This document shows positions 23,433 to 29,144 of a stretch of 30,579 nt of DNA, piece after piece. The notes beneath the pieces are model-generated. The model did not search any database and was not told where the DNA came from. It saw nothing but the letters and a program-made list of their open reading frames with translations. The stretch lies in the IMG/VR virus record IMGVR_UViG_3300036980_000246, positions 1-30,579 of that record; one strand, given 5' to 3'. The DNA comes from a virus. The position numbers and the translations under genes are program-made. The number at the start of each line of letters is the position of its first letter. Position 1 is the first letter of the stretch.

Positions 23433-23699
23433 TTACCATAGTGCAACCATACCAGTTGCGTTTGTTGTTGACGAGAATACTCTAACTATCTGTAAAGGAA
23501 GCACAACTCCTGCTGGAACTGAGTTCAGTGTTACGTCGTCTCCACCTGCCGTAAGAACGCGTATAATTCCTCCAGAACCAGTGTATAGTACACAAGGATC
23601 TACTGATAATCCGTCTTCTGCGCTTGGTGTTGCTATGTCTACTGTGTCAGACTTTACTACTGCCTTTGCTCTTGTCTGCTGTAATTTTTGATATGCCAT
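23433..23699 (-). CDS. Conserved small structural-type phage protein, 88 aa
   Basis: An 88-residue all-beta protein: 'MAYQKLQQTRAKAVVKSDTV' followed by 'DIATPSAEDG', 'VLYTGSGGIIRVLTAGGDDV' and the terminal 'VFSSTTNATGMVALW'. The '-YVG-GG-I-V-T-GG--V---N-P-G--LP--V-RV---T-A--I-ALW' pattern is very widespread in tailed phages, usually as a head- or tail-associated protein of unknown role. It overlaps the stop of the next gene upstream by one base. Good coding evidence; function unknown. Confidence 0.72.
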   Translation of the reverse strand: MAYQKLQQTRAKAVVKSDTVDIATPSAEDGLSVDPCVLYTGSGGIIRVLTAGGDDVTLNSVPAGVVLPLQIVRVFSSTTNATGMVALW

Positions 23700-23857
23700 T
23701 ACTTTAATATTTTGTTTATTAATAAATCTGGGTTATTTAGCGCTTGCTTTCTTTTGGCGCATCCACATTCTTTCTTTGTTACTTTTGCAACCTTATCTAC
23801 AACTGTTTTTATTCCAGTTGCCGTTGTTATCTGTTCTATTCTGTCTCCTAGTAGCAT
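23699..23857 (-). CDS. Conserved small phage protein with CGC motif, 52 aa
   Basis: Started at ATG 23857 ('MLLGDRIEQITTATGIKTVV'), it has 52 residues and ends 'CGCAKRKQALNNPDLLINKI' LK. A longer frame exists to 23917, but it would overlap the upstream gene by 56 bases, and the family as I know it begins with 'GLGD-hE-hT-ATGIK-VV'. The 'CGC-KRK--LN' motif is a Cys-Gly-Cys followed by a basic helix and is common in Bacteroidota phage genomes; function unknown. Confidence 0.7.
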   Translation of the reverse strand: MLLGDRIEQITTATGIKTVVDKVAKVTKKECGCAKRKQALNNPDLLINKILK

Positions 23858-23861
23858 AACA

Positions 23862-24134
23862 TTATTTTTTAGTTCCTCTTGCTCTTTTGTCTCCAGGCAT
23901 CGCGCACTTAGACCCACGGTTCACTGAAGCCTTCTTCATAACTACACCATTCTTTGTGTGACTAGCATCTAGTCCGTCTTGGTTACCGTACGTTCCACGT
24001 TTTCTGTTAATAGCGTTGAGCTCTACACGCTTCTTTACCTGATCAGGGGACTTGTTGTACTCCTTCTGGTAGTCGTTGTGCCTCTTCTTCGCCTCTGGAT
24101 TAGCAGCGTAATATTTAGCTGTTCTTCCTGGCAT
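23862..24134 (-). CDS. Small basic conserved phage protein, 90 aa
   Basis: A 90-residue, strongly basic protein starting 'MPGRTAKYYAANPEAKKRHN' and containing 'GTYGNQDGLDASHTKNGVVM' and a C-terminal 'NRGSKCAMPGDKRARGTKK'. The 'hSHT--G-V-K---NRGSK---PGD-RARG--K' signature recurs among phages of Bacteroidota and cyanophages; role unknown, possibly DNA or RNA binding, or packaged with the virion DNA. It shares the A of its ATG with the preceding TAA (AATAATG), i.e. coupled to the 32-residue gene. Confidence 0.7.
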   Translation of the reverse strand: MPGRTAKYYAANPEAKKRHNDYQKEYNKSPDQVKKRVELNAINRKRGTYGNQDGLDASHTKNGVVMKKASVNRGSKCAMPGDKRARGTKK

Positions 24135-24232
24135 TATTTTTTCTTCTTAGCGATCATCTTCATGAAGTCAAACTTCTCTTTCTTCTCCTTTTTTACCGCC
24201 TCTACCTTTGGTTTTGCTGCTGCTTTTTTCAT
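24134..24232 (-). CDS. Very small Lys/Ala-rich peptide, 32 aa
   Basis: ATG 24232 opens a 32-codon frame, 'MKKAAAKPKVEAVKKEKKEK' then 'FDFMKMIAKKKK'. Its stop overlaps the next ATG by one base (TAATG), and it is preceded by an A-rich leader (CGAAAAAATG). Amphipathic, very basic. Too short for recognition, but the coupling and neighbours of the same size and charge favour real coding. Confidence 0.55.
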   Translation of the reverse strand: MKKAAAKPKVEAVKKEKKEKFDFMKMIAKKKK

Positions 24233-24243
24233 TTTTTCGTTTT

Positions 24244-24741
24244 TTATTTATTATATAATGATATTTTTAAACACAATTCTAAAAACAAATCTAAATTTAA
24301 ATCACTTTTCATTCTATTTACTTCAAATATAACTAATTGTACATTTTCTTTTGTATATCCTTTTTTTGGATCTATTTTATCTATAGAATAATTTTCATTA
24401 ACAAAATCAACTCCACTTAAAGCACATTTATTATTTTGATCTTCTAAAATTTTTAAAATTATTTCTTCATTTATCTCAAAAGAAATGTTTTTTGTTTTAG
24501 AATGTTGTTTTGCATCTTTCAGTTTAAATTTTAATTTATTATTTTCTCTTGTTAGTTTTTGACGTTCATTATTGCAAATTTTACATTGGATGTTATTTCC
24601 TGTATGCAATCTCCAATTTAAATGTTCTCCATGTTTTTTACATAAAATAGGAAGATTACTTTTAAATTTTTGAATCTTATTTAATACTTCTTCTTTTTGT
24701 ATTCCTTTATTATGAGGAATAACTCCTTTTTCAAATTTCAA
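24244..24741 (-). CDS. HNH homing endonuclease, 165 aa
   Basis: A 165-residue HNH nuclease of the free-standing phage type. An N-terminal Zn-ribbon-like region has paired Cys ('LCKKHGEH', 'CKICNNE', about 33-60), a Lys-rich helix follows, then the nuclease core with 'NKCALSGVDF' and 'YSIDKIDPKKGYTKENVQLV', the 'S-D-ID---GY---N-Q-V' pattern of this family, and a last helix 'NRMKSDLNLDLF'. The codon at the start is TTG (24741); no ATG lies nearby, so the start is uncertain, and an upstream start inside the 45-residue gene is not excluded. Its A/T content is much higher than that of its neighbours, pointing to a recently acquired mobile gene inserted among small basic genes. Confidence 0.8.
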   Translation of the reverse strand: MKFEKGVIPHNKGIQKEEVLNKIQKFKSNLPILCKKHGEHLNWRLHTGNNIQCKICNNERQKLTRENNKLKFKLKDAKQHSKTKNISFEINEEIILKILEDQNNKCALSGVDFVNENYSIDKIDPKKGYTKENVQLVIFEVNRMKSDLNLDLFLELCLKISLYNK

Positions 24742-24742
24742 T

Positions 24743-24880
24743 TTATTTTTTCTTTTTATTTGACTTTCCAGCCATACTAAGACTTATTGCTATTGCTTGC
24801 TTCTGTGGTTTTCCACTTTTCATTTCTGTTCTGATATTCGCACTAATAGTCTTAGCGCTGCTTCCTTTTTTTAATGGCAT
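24743..24880 (-). CDS. Very small basic phage protein (KxxKQAIAI-S type), 45 aa
   Basis: ATG 24880 gives '[20 protein letters not shown]' then '[20 protein letters not shown]' and NKKKK. The 'KxGKPQKQA-AI-LS-AGKS' motif is a familiar small-protein motif in many phages, function unknown. Its ATG overlaps the previous TAA (AATAATG). It lies just upstream of the HNH gene, whose TTG start is one base beyond its stop. Confidence 0.72.
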   Translation of the reverse strand: MPLKKGSSAKTISANIRTEMKSGKPQKQAIAISLSMAGKSNKKKK

Positions 24881-24996
24881 TATTTCTTAGTGTTACCCTT
24901 TAGGTAAGACATCTTACCCTTCAAAGATTTTGCTGATTCGTACTGTGTTGCCTTCTTTTTTGTGGCAGCCATAGCTGTTGTGCATTTTTTCTTCAT
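24880..24996 (-). CDS. Very small basic protein, 38 aa, first gene of the minus-strand operon
   Basis: ATG 24996 gives '[20 protein letters not shown]' then '[18 protein letters not shown]'. It is the promoter-proximal gene of the leftward operon driven by the TATCTTTG at 25016-25023 (20 bases upstream). Basic and probably nucleic-acid binding or structural; no family recognised. Confidence 0.6.
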   Translation of the reverse strand: MKKKCTTAMAATKKKATQYESAKSLKGKMSYLKGNTKK

Positions 24997-25006
24997 GATA
25001 TTTTAT

Positions 25007-25024
25007 TTATCTTTGCAAAGATAA
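25007..25024. promoter_or_regulatory. Palindromic back-to-back promoter: two TATCTTTG boxes in an 18-bp perfect palindrome
   Basis: Bases 25007-25024 read TTATCTTTGCAAAGATAA, a perfect 18-bp palindrome. Each half is a full TAnnTTTG -7 box: plus-strand TATCTTTG at 25008-25015 facing the winged-helix gene (25038), and minus-strand TATCTTTG at 25016-25023 facing the leftward operon. Two polymerases cannot occupy it together, so the two directions should compete. A protein binding the dyad would silence both. Confidence 0.75.
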
Positions 25025-25037
25025 TAATATAAATCAA

Positions 25038-25502
25038 ATGAAATACAAGCCATACGCAGACTACCTCAAGTACTGGAGGGCAATAAAGACGCTCATCCGC
25101 AACAAGTACAACCTAAGCACATCCGATATCGACATACTCCTTTTCGTCTACAGCGAGGGATACTTCCGTCACAGACAGTTCTGGGAGTTCGAGTCTGGAC
25201 TCACATGGGAGAAGGACCGATTCAAGAGAATGATAGCTGACGGCTGGATCAGCCTGTGGAGGCCGAACAAGAACGGTGAGGCTGCCCTGTATGAGGCCTC
25301 TTACAAGACTAAGAAGATGGTCACAGACATATATCACATGATCGAGCTCAAGGTCCACGTCTCAGAGAACCCTGTGTCAAACCCAATGTTCAGGAAGGAC
25401 GCGTCGTACACAGAGAAAGCCTCCAGGCCCATTATTCGTAAGATGAATCGTACACGTAAGGAGCTCAAGAGGCTTAGGGATATCGAGGATCAGAAGATCT
25501 AG
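25038..25502 (+). CDS. Small winged-helix-like protein, candidate regulator, 154 aa
   Basis: The only convincing plus-strand gene among the leftward genes. The first ~90 residues look like a MarR-type winged helix: 'IKTLIRNKYNLSTSDIDILL' (first helices), 'FVYSEGYF', then 'WEKDRFKRMIADGWISLWRP' (recognition helix and wing start) and 'NKNGEAALYEASYKTKKMVT' (wing and following helix). The basic C-terminus ('IIRKMNRTRKELKRLRD') could bind nucleic acid. It has the leader AAATCAAATG, 22 bases after the TATCTTTG at 25008-25015. Its stop overlaps the groES stop on the other strand through CTAG (25499-25502). It is more G/C-rich than most of the window. A role in switching late transcription is inferred. 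Confidence 0.65.
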   Translation: MKYKPYADYLKYWRAIKTLIRNKYNLSTSDIDILLFVYSEGYFRHRQFWEFESGLTWEKDRFKRMIADGWISLWRPNKNGEAALYEASYKTKKMVTDIYHMIELKVHVSENPVSNPMFRKDASYTEKASRPIIRKMNRTRKELKRLRDIEDQKI

Positions 25503-25756
25503 AGGACCACGACTATGTCCCTCTCCATAATAACTGTGTACTTGATGTCGTTTACCAGCATCGTGTATCCAGCGTTCTTGTCGTAGTAGATTATGTCTCC
25601 CTCCTTCACGCAGTCCACGTTAGTTCCAGGCTTCACAACCTCTCCCTTCTTGTACCTGAACTGTTCTGTCTCGTTTCCAGTGAGCAGCAGACCCGACTGG
25701 GTCCTGATCTGCTCTTCTATTGTGTTGATTACTAGGTATTTATTGATTGGTTGCAT
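25499..25756 (-). CDS. groES: Co-chaperonin GroES, 85 aa
   Basis: An 85-residue GroES: 'INKYLVINTIEEQIRTQSGL' then 'LLTGNETEQFRYKKGEVVKP' and 'GDIIYYDKNAGYTMLVNDIK'. The mobile-loop block 'SGLLLTG' corresponds to the 'GGIVLTG' of bacterial GroES and contacts GroEL; 'KGEVVKPG' and 'KEGDIIYY' are the barrel strands. Slightly shorter than the usual ~95 residues. It is the third gene of a leftward unit, groEL - unknown - groES, the reverse of the normal host order. Phage-borne co-chaperonins usually help fold the capsid protein. Confidence 0.85.
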   Translation of the reverse strand: MQPINKYLVINTIEEQIRTQSGLLLTGNETEQFRYKKGEVVKPGTNVDCVKEGDIIYYDKNAGYTMLVNDIKYTVIMERDIVVVL

Positions 25757-25757
25757 A

Positions 25758-26027
25758 CTATAGTGTTACTGATAATATTTCTTTTATGACTTCCTTGTCT
25801 GGATCTATTACAAATCCTAGCTGCTTCATCGTTGCTACCTCTAGTGATACGCTATTCTTTTTACATACCCATAGCTCCTGAGCAAACGTAGAGTCTATTA
25901 TCTCGTAATTCTCATCCCTTGTCACGTTAAATATCGCAACCTTTACCTGTTTCATTTTTTTCTCTGGTGTTGGCCAACTAATTGTTCCTGAACAAAGTGT
26001 TGATCCGTTACTAAGTGTTGTTCCCAT
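25758..26027 (-). CDS. Unknown protein between groEL and groES, 89 aa
   Basis: An 89-residue protein with 'VKVAIFNVTRDENYEIIDST' and a helical C-terminus ('DPDKEVIKEILSVTL'). The ATG at 26027 overlaps the groEL stop (TAATG), favouring coupled translation. A second ATG at 25955, with the A-rich leader AGAAAAAAATG, would give a 65-residue protein starting MKQVKVAIFN; the first 24 residues ('MGTTLSNGSTLCSGTISWPT') look less conserved in style. I do not recognise a family. Its place inside a chaperonin operon suggests a linked role. Confidence 0.55.
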   Translation of the reverse strand: MGTTLSNGSTLCSGTISWPTPEKKMKQVKVAIFNVTRDENYEIIDSTFAQELWVCKKNSVSLEVATMKQLGFVIDPDKEVIKEILSVTL

Positions 26028-27634
26028 TATGCTCGTGTCATTGTTATTATTGCGTTAGTACTAAGTATTGTTGTGGCCACACTGACCGCGTTCTTAAGCG
26101 CGTTCTTCGTCACCTTCAGCGGGTCGATGATCCCCATCTCGTACATGTCACCGTACACGTCGTTCTTCACGTCGTACCCAGTGTTAGCATCCGATGCGCA
26201 CTGCTCCATAATGTCGTAACCGTCGTTACCTGCGTTCTCGTGGATCTGCAACAGTGGAGCCTGAATAGCCCTGGCCATGATCTGCATCGCCACGTACTTC
26301 TCTGGGCTGATATCCTCTATCATGTCGTCAGCGTCTGCGATGATCCTGTAGGACTCGTTGAACAAAGCTAATCCTCCTCCTGGAAGGATTCCCTCCTCTA
26401 GTGCCGATCTTACTGCGCAGACTGCGTCGTCTACCCTGTCCTTTCTCTCCTTCTGCTCCAGGTCCGAGTTTCCTCCAACGTATATAACAGCGATTCCACC
26501 TGTCAGGCTGGCGATCCTGTGCTTTATGAACTCCTTGTCCTGCTTCTTCTGTGCAGCATCGTGAGCTATCCACAACTGATCTACCCTATCCGTTACCTCC
26601 TTGTCCTTACTTGCTGGCTTGATGATAGACGACGTGTCTCTACCTATAATGATCCTGTCTGCCTTTCCAAGGTCCTCTATTGTTATCAGACTCAGGTCGT
26701 CACCCGTGCTCTCCGAGAAGTACTTGGCTCCAAGTGATATAGCGATGTCGCTCATCAGCTCGTTCATCTTGTACCCGAACTCTGGCGGTGCGATGTTACA
26801 GAACTTCAGCTTGTTCTTAACCACGTTCACTGCCAACGTGTTGATCACGTTCTGGTTGCATGGCCCAATGATGAGCAGCTTCTTGTTCTCCTGTATAACC
26901 GTCTTAAGTACGCCCTCTATAGACAGGATATTGGAGATCTCCTGGTCTGTAACCAGTACCAAGACATCGTCCATTATGCACTCGTCGTTCTTGAAGTCGT
27001 TCACGAACATGTTAGATGTGTAACCCCTTCCAATCTTGATACCGTTTGTGAACTCTGAGTACGTCTCTGCCGTCTGTGAGTTCTCGATTGTCACGATCCC
27101 GTTCTTACCAACCTTGGTGTAGGCACTCGATATGATCTTACCAATCTCGTTGTCGTTATTGGCTGATATAGATGCCACGTTGTGCAGCGTCTTTCCACTC
27201 ACCTTCTTGGAGGATCTCTCCAGGCTGTGTATGATGCCGTTGGCAACACTGTTTATGTTCTTGATCACCTCTGTCACGTTGTGCCTCTCGTTCAACAGGT
27301 CCTGTCCCTGTCTCACGATGGCCTCCGTAAGCACGATGGCCGTAGTGGTTCCGTCACCAGCACTTGTAGCTGTACGGTCTGCCGCCTCTTTCATCATCTT
27401 TACCGCCAGGTTCTCCACTGGGTCTAGTAAGAATATTGATTTAGCTACCGTTACACCATCTTTAGTAACCGTGATTCCGTGCGTGTGGTTTGGTGACTCG
27501 ATCAGAACCGTGCGACCCCTTGGTCCTAGCGTGCTCTTTACCGCCTTGGCAATTGTAGTTATGCCATTAATTAGTTTCTCTCTTCCTTCCTCGTCGAACA
27601 GTAGTTCCTTGGGACTGTATCCAAATTCTTCCAT
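26027..27634 (-). CDS. groEL: Chaperonin GroEL, 535 aa
   Basis: A full-length 535-residue GroEL. Conserved sites are intact: 'TLGPRGRTVLIESP' (35-48), 'TKDGVTVAKSI' (57-67), the ATP-binding 'AGDGTTTA' (92-99), 'KDRVDDAVCAVRSALEEG' with the catalytic Asp region, then 'ILPGGGLALFN', and the equatorial 'IIDPLKVTKNALKNAVSVAT'. The C-terminal GGM tail of bacterial GroEL is missing; the protein ends 'NAIITMTRA'. It is more G/C-rich than most of the window, so acquisition from a host is plausible. A TATATTTG box lies 18 bases upstream. GroEL is rare in phages; in this position it would help fold capsid or tail proteins. Several plus-strand frames inside it are shadows. Confidence 0.93.
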   Translation of the reverse strand: MEEFGYSPKELLFDEEGREKLINGITTIAKAVKSTLGPRGRTVLIESPNHTHGITVTKDGVTVAKSIFLLDPVENLAVKMMKEAADRTATSAGDGTTTAIVLTEAIVRQGQDLLNERHNVTEVIKNINSVANGIIHSLERSSKKVSGKTLHNVASISANNDNEIGKIISSAYTKVGKNGIVTIENSQTAETYSEFTNGIKIGRGYTSNMFVNDFKNDECIMDDVLVLVTDQEISNILSIEGVLKTVIQENKKLLIIGPCNQNVINTLAVNVVKNKLKFCNIAPPEFGYKMNELMSDIAISLGAKYFSESTGDDLSLITIEDLGKADRIIIGRDTSSIIKPASKDKEVTDRVDQLWIAHDAAQKKQDKEFIKHRIASLTGGIAVIYVGGNSDLEQKERKDRVDDAVCAVRSALEEGILPGGGLALFNESYRIIADADDMIEDISPEKYVAMQIMARAIQAPLLQIHENAGNDGYDIMEQCASDANTGYDVKNDVYGDMYEMGIIDPLKVTKNALKNAVSVATTILSTNAIITMTRA

Positions 27635-27652
27635 GATTTAATTAAATTTTGA

Positions 27653-27660
27653 CAAATATA
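27653..27660 (-). promoter_or_regulatory. TAnnTTTG box (TATATTTG) for the groEL operon
   Basis: The minus strand reads TATATTTG, an exact -7 consensus, ending 18 bases before the groEL ATG. It follows the terminator at 27724-27755, so the chaperonin unit is separately controlled. No clear -33 TTTG is seen. Confidence 0.65.
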
Positions 27661-27723
27661 CAACATTTATATTAATATTTATACCTAGCCATATCTATAT
27701 GTTAAAGTACACTTTTGGCCAAC

Positions 27724-27755
27724 AAAAAAACGCATAACATTTAAGCTATGCGTTT
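27724..27755 (-). terminator. Rho-independent terminator after the 60-aa gene
   Basis: On the minus strand a 9-bp stem, AAACGCATA (27755-27747) with TATGCGTTT (27736-27728), closes a 10-base loop and is followed by four more Ts. It lies 31 bases after the stop at 27787 and insulates groEL from the upstream two-gene unit. Confidence 0.85.
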
Positions 27756-27786
27756 CTCGATTTCTTCTACTCGAATGAGCAGTGAA

Positions 27787-27969
27787 CTACTTCTTCTTCT
27801 TAAATATGATGTTGTGCATAGGTGCTGTCATCTCTTTTGACATCCTCATTGCGCTTGCCATGGTCATAGCTTCTTCGACCATTTCTTTTTTCTCGTGTAA
27901 GGCTTTGGCTTCCTTGGCCATCCTGTACAAACCAATCTCTTGGACTGGCATCTTCTTGTTTATACCCAT
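27787..27969 (-). CDS. Small helical protein, 60 aa
   Basis: A 60-residue Met- and Lys-rich helical protein: 'MGINKKMPVQEIGLYRMAKE' then 'AKALHEKKEMVEEAMTMASA' and 'MRMSKEMTAPMHNIIFKKKK'. Its ATG overlaps the stop of the 45-residue gene upstream (GGGTATAA region), so it is coupled to it. No family recognised; the highly basic end suggests contact with nucleic acid. The unit ends with a clear terminator. Confidence 0.6.
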   Translation of the reverse strand: MGINKKMPVQEIGLYRMAKEAKALHEKKEMVEEAMTMASAMRMSKEMTAPMHNIIFKKKK

Positions 27970-28097
27970 CTGAAGTGTATGCTAATAAATGTTAAATATA
28001 TGATCAACTCGTTGTCGTCATAGTCCTCGTCTATCGGATAGAATCCCCACCCTATAGATGGACCGATGTTAAATCTGTTTTGAATTTCTATTTCCAT
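27960..28097 (-). CDS. Small unknown protein, 45 aa, apparently near-leaderless
   Basis: ATG 28097 gives 'MEIEIQNRFNIGPSIGWGFY' then 'PIDEDYDDNELIIYLTFISI' and HFRWV. The last codons overlap the ATG of the next gene by 10 bases. The TATCTTTG box ends only 4 bases before the ATG, so the transcript would begin at or very near the start codon. No family recognised; the acidic middle and beta-like C-terminus give no function. Confidence 0.6.
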   Translation of the reverse strand: MEIEIQNRFNIGPSIGWGFYPIDEDYDDNELIIYLTFISIHFRWV

Positions 28098-28101
28098 GGT
28101 A

Positions 28102-28109
28102 CAAAGATA
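28102..28109 (-). promoter_or_regulatory. TAnnTTTG box (TATCTTTG) at the left edge of the divergence zone
   Basis: Exact -7 consensus on the minus strand, ending 4 bases before the ATG at 28097. Transcription from it would give a leaderless or nearly leaderless mRNA. It faces away from the rightward promoter near 28922-28953. Confidence 0.6.
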
Positions 28110-28242
28110 TAAAAAAATATTAGAAATTTTTAGGTGTTGGGTTATATATTGGGTATGCGTGAGCCGTCCAAAATGGAAAACGATCTTTTTTCGAGGGGTG
28201 GGGTACCAAAAGTAGGATTTCCCTCCAGATTTTTAGGCTTTT

Positions 28243-28306
28243 CCTGGGGCACCTGGTGGGTACCTCTCCAGGCCATACGTGTACCTGGTATGCCTCTCTC
28301 CAGGTA
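28243..28306. repeat. Cluster of CCWGG words and a 7-bp inverted repeat
   Basis: CCTGG/CCAGG occurs at 28243, 28252, 28268, 28284 and 28300. TACCTGG (28282-28288) and CCAGGTA (28300-28306) form a hairpin with an 11-base loop, and CCTCTCCAGG / CCTCTCTCCAGG make a direct repeat (28263-28272, 28293-28304). The block is G/C-rich in an otherwise A/T-rich zone. Confidence 0.6.
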
Positions 28307-28342
28307 GGTATATGCCATCGGTCAGCCATTTATTCCGATATA

Positions 28343-28657
28343 ATGTAAGGAATGTATAAATAATGTAAAGCATATGTAATGAATTCAGAACCGTTACATC
28401 GTGTGAACCATTGATATCACTAGGATTACCTAGTAAAATGTAAAGATGCGCGTTTGGTACCTATATACCTAGCCTATATACGTTTATATATTATATGTTT
28501 TTTTTTCGCTACGAAGAAGGGGAGTAAGTTTACATTCTTACATTTTTGAGGCTCAAGTCAATGATATCAAGGGCTACGGCGATGTAAGACTTTTTTAAAC
28601 TTTACATTTTTTTACATAGTTTTACATTCTAGGGGCTTCCCGAGGTTTTCGTTACAT
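28343..28657. repeat. Iteron-like array of ATGTAA / TTACAT words
   Basis: Exact ATGTAA starts at 28343, 28363, 28374, 28438 and 28582; exact TTACAT starts at 28394, 28530, 28538, 28602, 28612, 28622 and 28652. A near-copy (ATGTAT) lies at 28352. The left cluster steps by 9, 11 and 11 bases and the right cluster by 10 and 10, so the words fall on one face of the helix. Orientation flips from mostly ATGTAA on the left to mostly TTACAT on the right. Confidence 0.8.
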
Positions 28658-28671
28658 TTTGGACTGAATTG

Positions 28672-28703
28672 ATGCTTTCCTGGAAAGCATGTTACCAGGT
28701 AAC
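28672..28703. promoter_or_regulatory. Two adjacent operator-like perfect dyads
   Basis: ATGCTTTCC-T-GGAAAGCAT (28672-28690) is immediately followed by GTTACC-A-GGTAAC (28691-28703). Each is perfectly symmetric about a single base, the form of a protein dimer site rather than an RNA hairpin. A third inverted repeat (AACAC..GTGTT) follows at about 28701-28715. Confidence 0.6.
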
Positions 28704-28921
28704 ACTTACTGTGTTATGCATAGTACTATTTTGTGCTCAGAGACCCTCACACGGGCAACAACAAACCATCCCTCACGCGCGTGTACTTATTATTAAAAAA
28801 TAGAAGAATCTCATAACTCGCACGTTATCAATTACTTAGTATAAATACAAAAAAACTTTGCCTTGGGAAGTCCCGTAAACACTAGGAAAATGAAAATAAT
28901 TTAAAAAAAGTTGCATTTTTA

Positions 28922-28953
28922 TTTGGTGGTTTAAAAACTTATTATAATATTTG
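28922..28953 (+). promoter_or_regulatory. Rightward Bacteroidota-type promoter (TTTG-N19-TAATATTTG)
   Basis: TTTG at 28922-28925 is followed after 19 bases by TAATATTTG (28945-28953), a near-consensus -33/-7 pair with one extra base in the -7 box (TAnnnTTTG rather than TAnnTTTG). A start near 28958-28960 would precede the leader RNA and the three hammerhead ribozymes. It is the only good rightward promoter seen ahead of that operon. Confidence 0.65.
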
Positions 28954-28957
28954 CAGT

Positions 28958-29144
28958 GTTCAAATGAACGAGTGGAGTTAACCACTGATTAAATCGGGCT
29001 ACATCTTCCCTACTAGATGTTATCGAGACCACAGAGAATAAGTGGCGGAGGTGTAAGTGTCACCATAACCACTCTACTGCTGTCGCAGGAGGTTAATTAC
29101 CGAACGACCATGAGCTCCTCAAATAGAGACAGACATGAAACGTA
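28958..29144 (+). ncRNA. Structured 5' leader RNA released by hammerhead cleavage (candidate ncRNA)
   Basis: From the inferred start to the predicted cleavage site (29144/29145) lie about 185 bases that do not look coding. Several hairpins are visible: AGTGG..CCACT (28971-28986), ACATCT..AGATGT (29001-29020), GGTG..CACC (about 29050-29064), and a longer one whose tip is CTGC-TGTC-GCAG (about 29076-29087) with the flanks CTC/GAG and TAAC/GTTA. The ribozyme would give it a precise 3' end with a 2',3'-cyclic phosphate. I could not match it to any known RNA class. Function is unknown. Confidence 0.5.

Larger units (their letters stand above)
28110..28921. other. Gene-free divergence zone (about 0.8 kb), origin/control candidate
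   Basis: No convincing coding region lies here. It separates leftward from rightward transcription and contains a G/C-rich block with CCWGG inverted repeats (28243-28306), a phased ATGTAA array (28343-28657), two operator-like dyads (28672-28703) and CACGCGCGTG (28774-28783). The mixture of A/T-rich tracts, iterated short words and dyads is typical of phage origins and early control regions, but no known origin sequence is recognised. Confidence 0.6.

Noticed and set aside
23432-23446. TTG start giving a 65-aa membrane protein
   Set aside because: It would overlap the end of the upstream gene; the ATG at 23431 lies directly after that stop.
23858-23917. Longer form (72 aa) of the CGC-motif protein
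   Set aside because: The extra residues overlap the upstream gene by 56 bases and do not match the family start; ATG 23857 preferred.
26740-26760. Minus-strand CTGATGA followed by a 4-bp stem inside groEL
   Set aside because: The GAAA and the third helix are missing; it encodes conserved-looking GroEL residues.
28120-28329. 69-codon minus-strand frame in the divergence zone
   Set aside because: Its codon use (many CCC, TGG, AGG) is unlike the neighbouring genes, it runs across the inverted repeats, and it has no promoter box or coupling.
28970-29022. Leader segment compared with the pistol ribozyme (hairpin, then TTAAAT, then CCCTA)
   Set aside because: The loop of the first hairpin has no complement in the expected pseudoknot strand, so the fold cannot form.
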